A DNA stretch of 64,000 nucleotides. It comes from Lachnospiraceae bacterium UBA938 (lineage in GTDB: Bacteria; Bacillota; Clostridia; Lachnospirales; Lachnospiraceae). Below the pieces are notes generated by a model. It did not search any database. It saw only the letters and a program-made list of their open reading frames with translations, and was not told where the DNA came from. The position numbers were made by a program, and so were the translations under genes. The stretch is from contig DBDG01000046.1 of the NCBI GenBank assembly GCA_002293475.1, forward strand, positions 5,545 through 69,544. The letters are read 5' to 3'. Shown here one piece after another: positions 61,564 to 64,000 of the stretch (position 1 is the stretch's first letter; each line of letters begins with the position of its first letter).

Positions 61564-62421
61564 TTATCCAAGTAAGGACAGGACACCTTGATTTGACTGA
61601 TTTGCCTGAGCCAGCATCGCCTGACCGGCCTGAGCCAAGATATTATTATTGGAGTATCTTACCATCTCGGTAGCCATATCAGTATCACGGATCGCCGATT
61701 CTGCTGCCGTAGTGTTCTCAACAACGTTCTTCAGGTTGTTGATTGTGTGCTCCAGACGGTTCTGAATAGCACCGAGGTCAGAACGTTGTTTCGATACTGT
61801 CTTAAGCGCATATTTGATGGTTGACACAGTTGCTTTGATACTGGCACCGTCGTCATCGGCAGTAACATCCAAGGTAGATCCGGTAACACCATATTCGGTT
61901 GCCTCCTCAGTAATAGCATCCCAGTTCATCTCCGCGATCGTAATAGCGATCTGGTTAGCAGAACTCACTTCCGAACCTACCTGAACTTTCTTACCATCTT
62001 CAAAGCTTCCGTCAAGCAGCATCTGCTCGTTGAAGGTTGTTGTTTCTGCAACCCGGTCGATTTCAGTTCTCAAGGCGGTCATTTCGGACTGTATATATTC
62101 ACGGTCAGTAGACTGTAAAGTCTCATTGCCGGCTTTGATAGCCAGTTCATTCATGCGCTGCAACATATCATGAACTTCATTCAGTGCGCCTTCTGCTGTC
62201 TGCACGCAGGAGATACCATCTTGGGCATTGGCTGTCGCCTGGGTAAGACCCCGGATCTGACGACGCATTTTCTCGGATATTGCCAAGCCGGCGGCATCGT
62301 CCGCGGCACGATTGATCTTGTAGCCGGATGATAATTTCTCGGTCGATTTTGCCTGAGATGCTGTTGTTACACCTAACATTCTGTTTGAGTTCATTGCTGT
62401 AAGATTATGTTGTACTACCAT
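61564..62421 (-). CDS. fliC: Flagellin (copy 1)
   Basis: The protein has 285 residues. Conserved D0/D1 N-terminus (MVVQHNLTAMNSNRML, LSSGYKINRAADDAAGLAIS) and C-terminus (VVENTTAAESAIRDTDMATE, ILAQAGQAMLAQANQ) flank a short central domain rich in Asp/Thr (about 150-210). It polymerises into the filament. The surface-exposed middle offers Ser/Thr sites for O-glycosylation. AAGGAGG lies 7-8 bases before the ATG, with a CsrA-type hairpin and a sigma-D promoter upstream. It is close to copy 2 over its full length. Confidence 0.97.
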   Translation of the reverse strand: MVVQHNLTAMNSNRMLGVTTASQAKSTEKLSSGYKINRAADDAAGLAISEKMRRQIRGLTQATANAQDGISCVQTAEGALNEVHDMLQRMNELAIKAGNETLQSTDREYIQSEMTALRTEIDRVAETTTFNEQMLLDGSFEDGKKVQVGSEVSSANQIAITIAEMNWDAITEEATEYGVTGSTLDVTADDDGASIKATVSTIKYALKTVSKQRSDLGAIQNRLEHTINNLKNVVENTTAAESAIRDTDMATEMVRYSNNNILAQAGQAMLAQANQSNQGVLSLLG

Positions 62422-62445
62422 AGTATATTCCTCCTTGAAGTGGCT

Positions 62446-62462
62446 ATCGCTTTCCCTGCGAT
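62446..62462 (-). promoter_or_regulatory. CsrA-type hairpin in the flagellin 1 leader
   Basis: In the transcript ATCGC-AGGGAAA-GCGAT puts GGGA in a loop, with CAAGGAGG at the ribosome site downstream as a second GGA. This matches the two-site arrangement known for CsrA on Bacillus flagellin mRNA. Confidence 0.6.
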
Positions 62463-62577
62463 GTTATTTTATTTAGTTACTTTAAGTTCCTTTTTGGTAT
62501 TTCTTTTGGTAATTCTTTTTTGCATTTATTACTTATGTTTCAACCGGTTTTGTAAGCATTTGCTTTACTTGTATATT

Positions 62578-62604
62578 ATATCGGCGGCTTTCAAAAATAC
62601 TTTA
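62578..62604 (-). promoter_or_regulatory. Sigma-D promoter of flagellin 1
   Basis: The minus strand reads TAAA, a 15-bp spacer, then GCCGATAT. This differs from the sigma-D/sigma-28 consensus (TAAA-N15-GCCGATAA) at only one position. Confidence 0.9.
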
Positions 62605-62632
62605 TACCTTTTTTTAAAATTTTTATAACACG

Positions 62633-62661
62633 AAAAAGAGGCCGATTTTCATCAGCCTCTT
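62633..62661 (-). terminator. Terminator after flagellin 2
   Basis: AAGAGGCTGAT pairs with ATCGGCCTCTT (one mismatch) around GAAA, followed by TTTT on the minus strand, 89 bp after the stop codon. Confidence 0.85.
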
Positions 62662-62749
62662 CATGCTTGGGTGTAACAACCTATTACGGAATATTAATGC
62701 AACGGATCGCTTCCAGCGGGATTTTATCCATGAGGATCTTAATCCGTTA

Positions 62750-63607
62750 TTATTGTAATAAAGATAATACTCCTTGGTTCGACTGGTTGGCCTGGGCAAG
62801 CATTGCCTGCCCTGCTTGAGCCAGAATATTATTGTTCGAATACCGGACCATCTCTGTTGCCATGTCGGTATCACGGATCGCTGATTCTGCTGCCGTGGTG
62901 TTTTCGACGACGTTCTTTAGGTTGTTTACTGTGTGCTCCAGACGGTTCTGGACCGCACCGAGATCGGAACGCTGTTTGGAAACCGACTTGAGCGCAAATT
63001 TGATGGTGGAGACGGTTGCCTGTATGCTGGCACTGTCGTCATCGGCAGTAACATCCAATGTTGCTCCGGTTACACCGTAATCAGTTGCGTCTTGTGTTAT
63101 GGAATCCCAGTCCATTTTGTCAATTACGATCGAAATCTGGTTGTCGGACTGCACTTCTGATCCCACCTGGATCTTCTTTCCGTCAGCAAAGCTTCCGTCA
63201 AGCAGCATCTGCTCATTAAATGTCGTTGTTTCTGCTACCCGGTTGATTTCGTCATGCAGCGCAGTAAGCTCGGATTGGATGTATTCCCTGTCGGTAGACT
63301 GTAAAGTCTCATTGCCGGCTTTGATTGCCAGTTCATTCATCCGCTGTAACATGTCATGAACTTCATTCAAAGCACCTTCTGCTGTCTGAACGGCGGAAAT
63401 ACCGTCCTGTGCGTTAGCCGTTGCCTGGGTAAGGCCTCTGATCTGGCGTCTCATTTTCTCTGATATCGCCAGACCGGCTGCATCGTCAGCCGCACGGTTA
63501 ATCTTGTAACCGGATGATAACTTCTCGGTTGACTTTGCCTGAGATGCCGTGGTGGTTCCCAGCATCCGATTGGAATTCATTGCTGTAAGATTGTGTTGAA
63601 CTACCAT
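62750..63607 (-). CDS. fliC: Flagellin (copy 2)
   Basis: The 285-residue protein is nearly identical to copy 1 in D0/D1. Differences are concentrated in the central domain (KIQVGSEVQSDNQISIVIDK versus the copy 1 segment) and at the last residue (SLLQ versus SLLG). AAGGAGG precedes the ATG and a CsrA-type hairpin lies in the leader. The promoter region lacks the sigma-D motif seen for copy 1. Two co-oriented copies with separate terminators indicate gene duplication with separate control. Confidence 0.97.
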   Translation of the reverse strand: MVVQHNLTAMNSNRMLGTTTASQAKSTEKLSSGYKINRAADDAAGLAISEKMRRQIRGLTQATANAQDGISAVQTAEGALNEVHDMLQRMNELAIKAGNETLQSTDREYIQSELTALHDEINRVAETTTFNEQMLLDGSFADGKKIQVGSEVQSDNQISIVIDKMDWDSITQDATDYGVTGATLDVTADDDSASIQATVSTIKFALKSVSKQRSDLGAVQNRLEHTVNNLKNVVENTTAAESAIRDTDMATEMVRYSNNNILAQAGQAMLAQANQSNQGVLSLLQ

Positions 63608-63632
63608 ACTTTTTCCTCCTTGAGTTTTGGTG

Positions 63633-63646
63633 TCGCATCCTTGCGA
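63633..63646 (-). promoter_or_regulatory. CsrA-type hairpin in the flagellin 2 leader
   Basis: In the transcript TCGCA-AGGA-TGCGA shows AGGA exactly in the loop. CAAGGAUG matches the core of the known CsrA consensus. The ribosome site CAAGGAGG follows. Confidence 0.65.
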
Positions 63647-63734
63647 TGGCTTGGTTGCTCCTTATTGCATTGATTTGCATTTATTATATAAGAAGATTTA
63701 TTACTAAACCTTGATATACCAAAACCTAAACATT

Positions 63735-63778
63735 AAAAACGGCATGCTGCGATTCAATTCCATGAATGCTGCATGCCG
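63735..63778 (-). terminator. Terminator upstream of flagellin 2
   Basis: CGGCATGC and ATTCA arms pair around a short loop (one small bulge). On the minus strand the stem is followed by TTTTT, so it ends a transcript coming from beyond 63780. Confidence 0.75.
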
Positions 63779-63957
63779 ATATTGACTGCTATCGGAGTTG
63801 TCATTAGACTATAATAGATGAATCCGGGGACTCACTTCAAGTATGATTTCTGTATGTCATCTTCCCTGTAGTATCCGGATTGATGATGTTCACGCTATCA
63901 TGAAGCTGATATAAGACGTCGTTATCCGGACTACTCTATTATAATATAAAATTGTGC

Positions 63958-63969
63958 CGCATCCTTGCG
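63958..63969 (-). promoter_or_regulatory. Third CsrA-type hairpin
   Basis: In the transcript CGCA-AGGA-TGCG repeats the flagellin 2 leader hairpin almost exactly, but no coding sequence follows before the terminator at 63735-63778. Confidence 0.5.
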
Positions 63970-64000
63970 ATAATGATATTTTAGTAAGATAATCCTTTAC

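Larger units (their letters stand above)
62422..62749. other. Flagellin 1 leader and inter-flagellin region
   Basis: These 328 bp hold the sigma-D promoter (62578-62604), a leader of roughly 150 nt with a CsrA-type hairpin (62446-62462), and the terminator of flagellin 2 (62633-62661). No gene is present. Confidence 0.8.
63608..64000. other. Flagellin 2 leader and upstream noncoding region
   Basis: No gene of useful size is seen in these 393 bp. They contain the flagellin 2 leader with a -10-like TATAAT (63683-63688, minus) but no good -35 and no sigma-D box, a terminator (63735-63778), imperfect inverted repeats at about 63808-63831 and 63927-63950, and a third CsrA-type hairpin (63958-63969). 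Confidence 0.6.

Noticed and set aside
61564..63607. Two flagellin genes considered as a site of phase-variable inversion
   Set aside because: Both copies have the same orientation, each with its own leader and terminator. No invertase or inverted flanking repeats were seen.

Overview
The window looks like a chromosome segment from a motile Gram-positive anaerobe of the Clostridia, most like a Lachnospirales/Lachnospiraceae member. The support is the S10 ribosomal operon with clostridial-type proteins, strong GGAGG ribosome sites, consensus sigma-A promoters, a clean sigma-D flagellar promoter, two short flagellins with clostridial N- and C-termini, lipoprotein-anchored ABC transporters, ROK and BioY proteins and a collagen-like surface protein. 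Base composition is mid-range. No tRNA, rRNA, CRISPR array, insertion sequence or prophage was seen.

Layout. 1-2750 (minus): S10 operon rpsJ-rplC-rplD-rplW-rplB, with rplB running off the window and two copies of a structured palindromic element inside the operon. 3263-7196: DUF1015 protein, zinc-ribbon membrane protein, proB, a small XRE regulator followed by a 13-bp tandem repeat, and bioY. 7247-16853: an eight-gene minus-strand catabolic operon (zinc alcohol dehydrogenase, five-gene Dpp/Opp-type ABC importer, two alpha/beta hydrolases) with a divergent ROK regulator and two candidate operators in the shared promoter region. 16936-25947: mixed genes, namely a methyltransferase, a solute-binding lipoprotein, a beta-lactamase-fold hydrolase, a DUF2164 protein, a large hybrid histidine kinase, a metallo-beta-lactamase-fold hydrolase and a collagen-like protein whose 5' end looks out of frame.

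26050-60909 is a large cell-surface glycan region. It begins with two peptidoglycan hydrolases and a FkbH-ACP-MBOAT-VOC-membrane protein operon predicted to make a glyceryl-type thioester and pass the acyl group to a surface glycan. Glycosyltransferases of families GT2, GT4, GT11 and GT61 and the CgeB/DUF3880 type follow, together with an FkbM methyltransferase, a TagD cytidylyltransferase, a CDP-glycerol-type phosphotransferase fused to a probable beta-propeller, and a fusion of a Rossmann module, an SGNH-like domain and a citrate-lyase-ligase-like nucleotidyltransferase. A small Rossmann-like module recurs in six of these proteins. A three-gene set of secreted or membrane surface proteins (52812-56360) lies within this region.

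60983-64000: a small helical protein and two nearly identical flagellins, each with a CsrA-type hairpin in its leader. The position of the glycan genes beside the flagellins suggests, but does not prove, a flagellin or surface-layer glycosylation locus with phosphoglyceryl and glyceroyl decoration. This is the most interesting part of the window.
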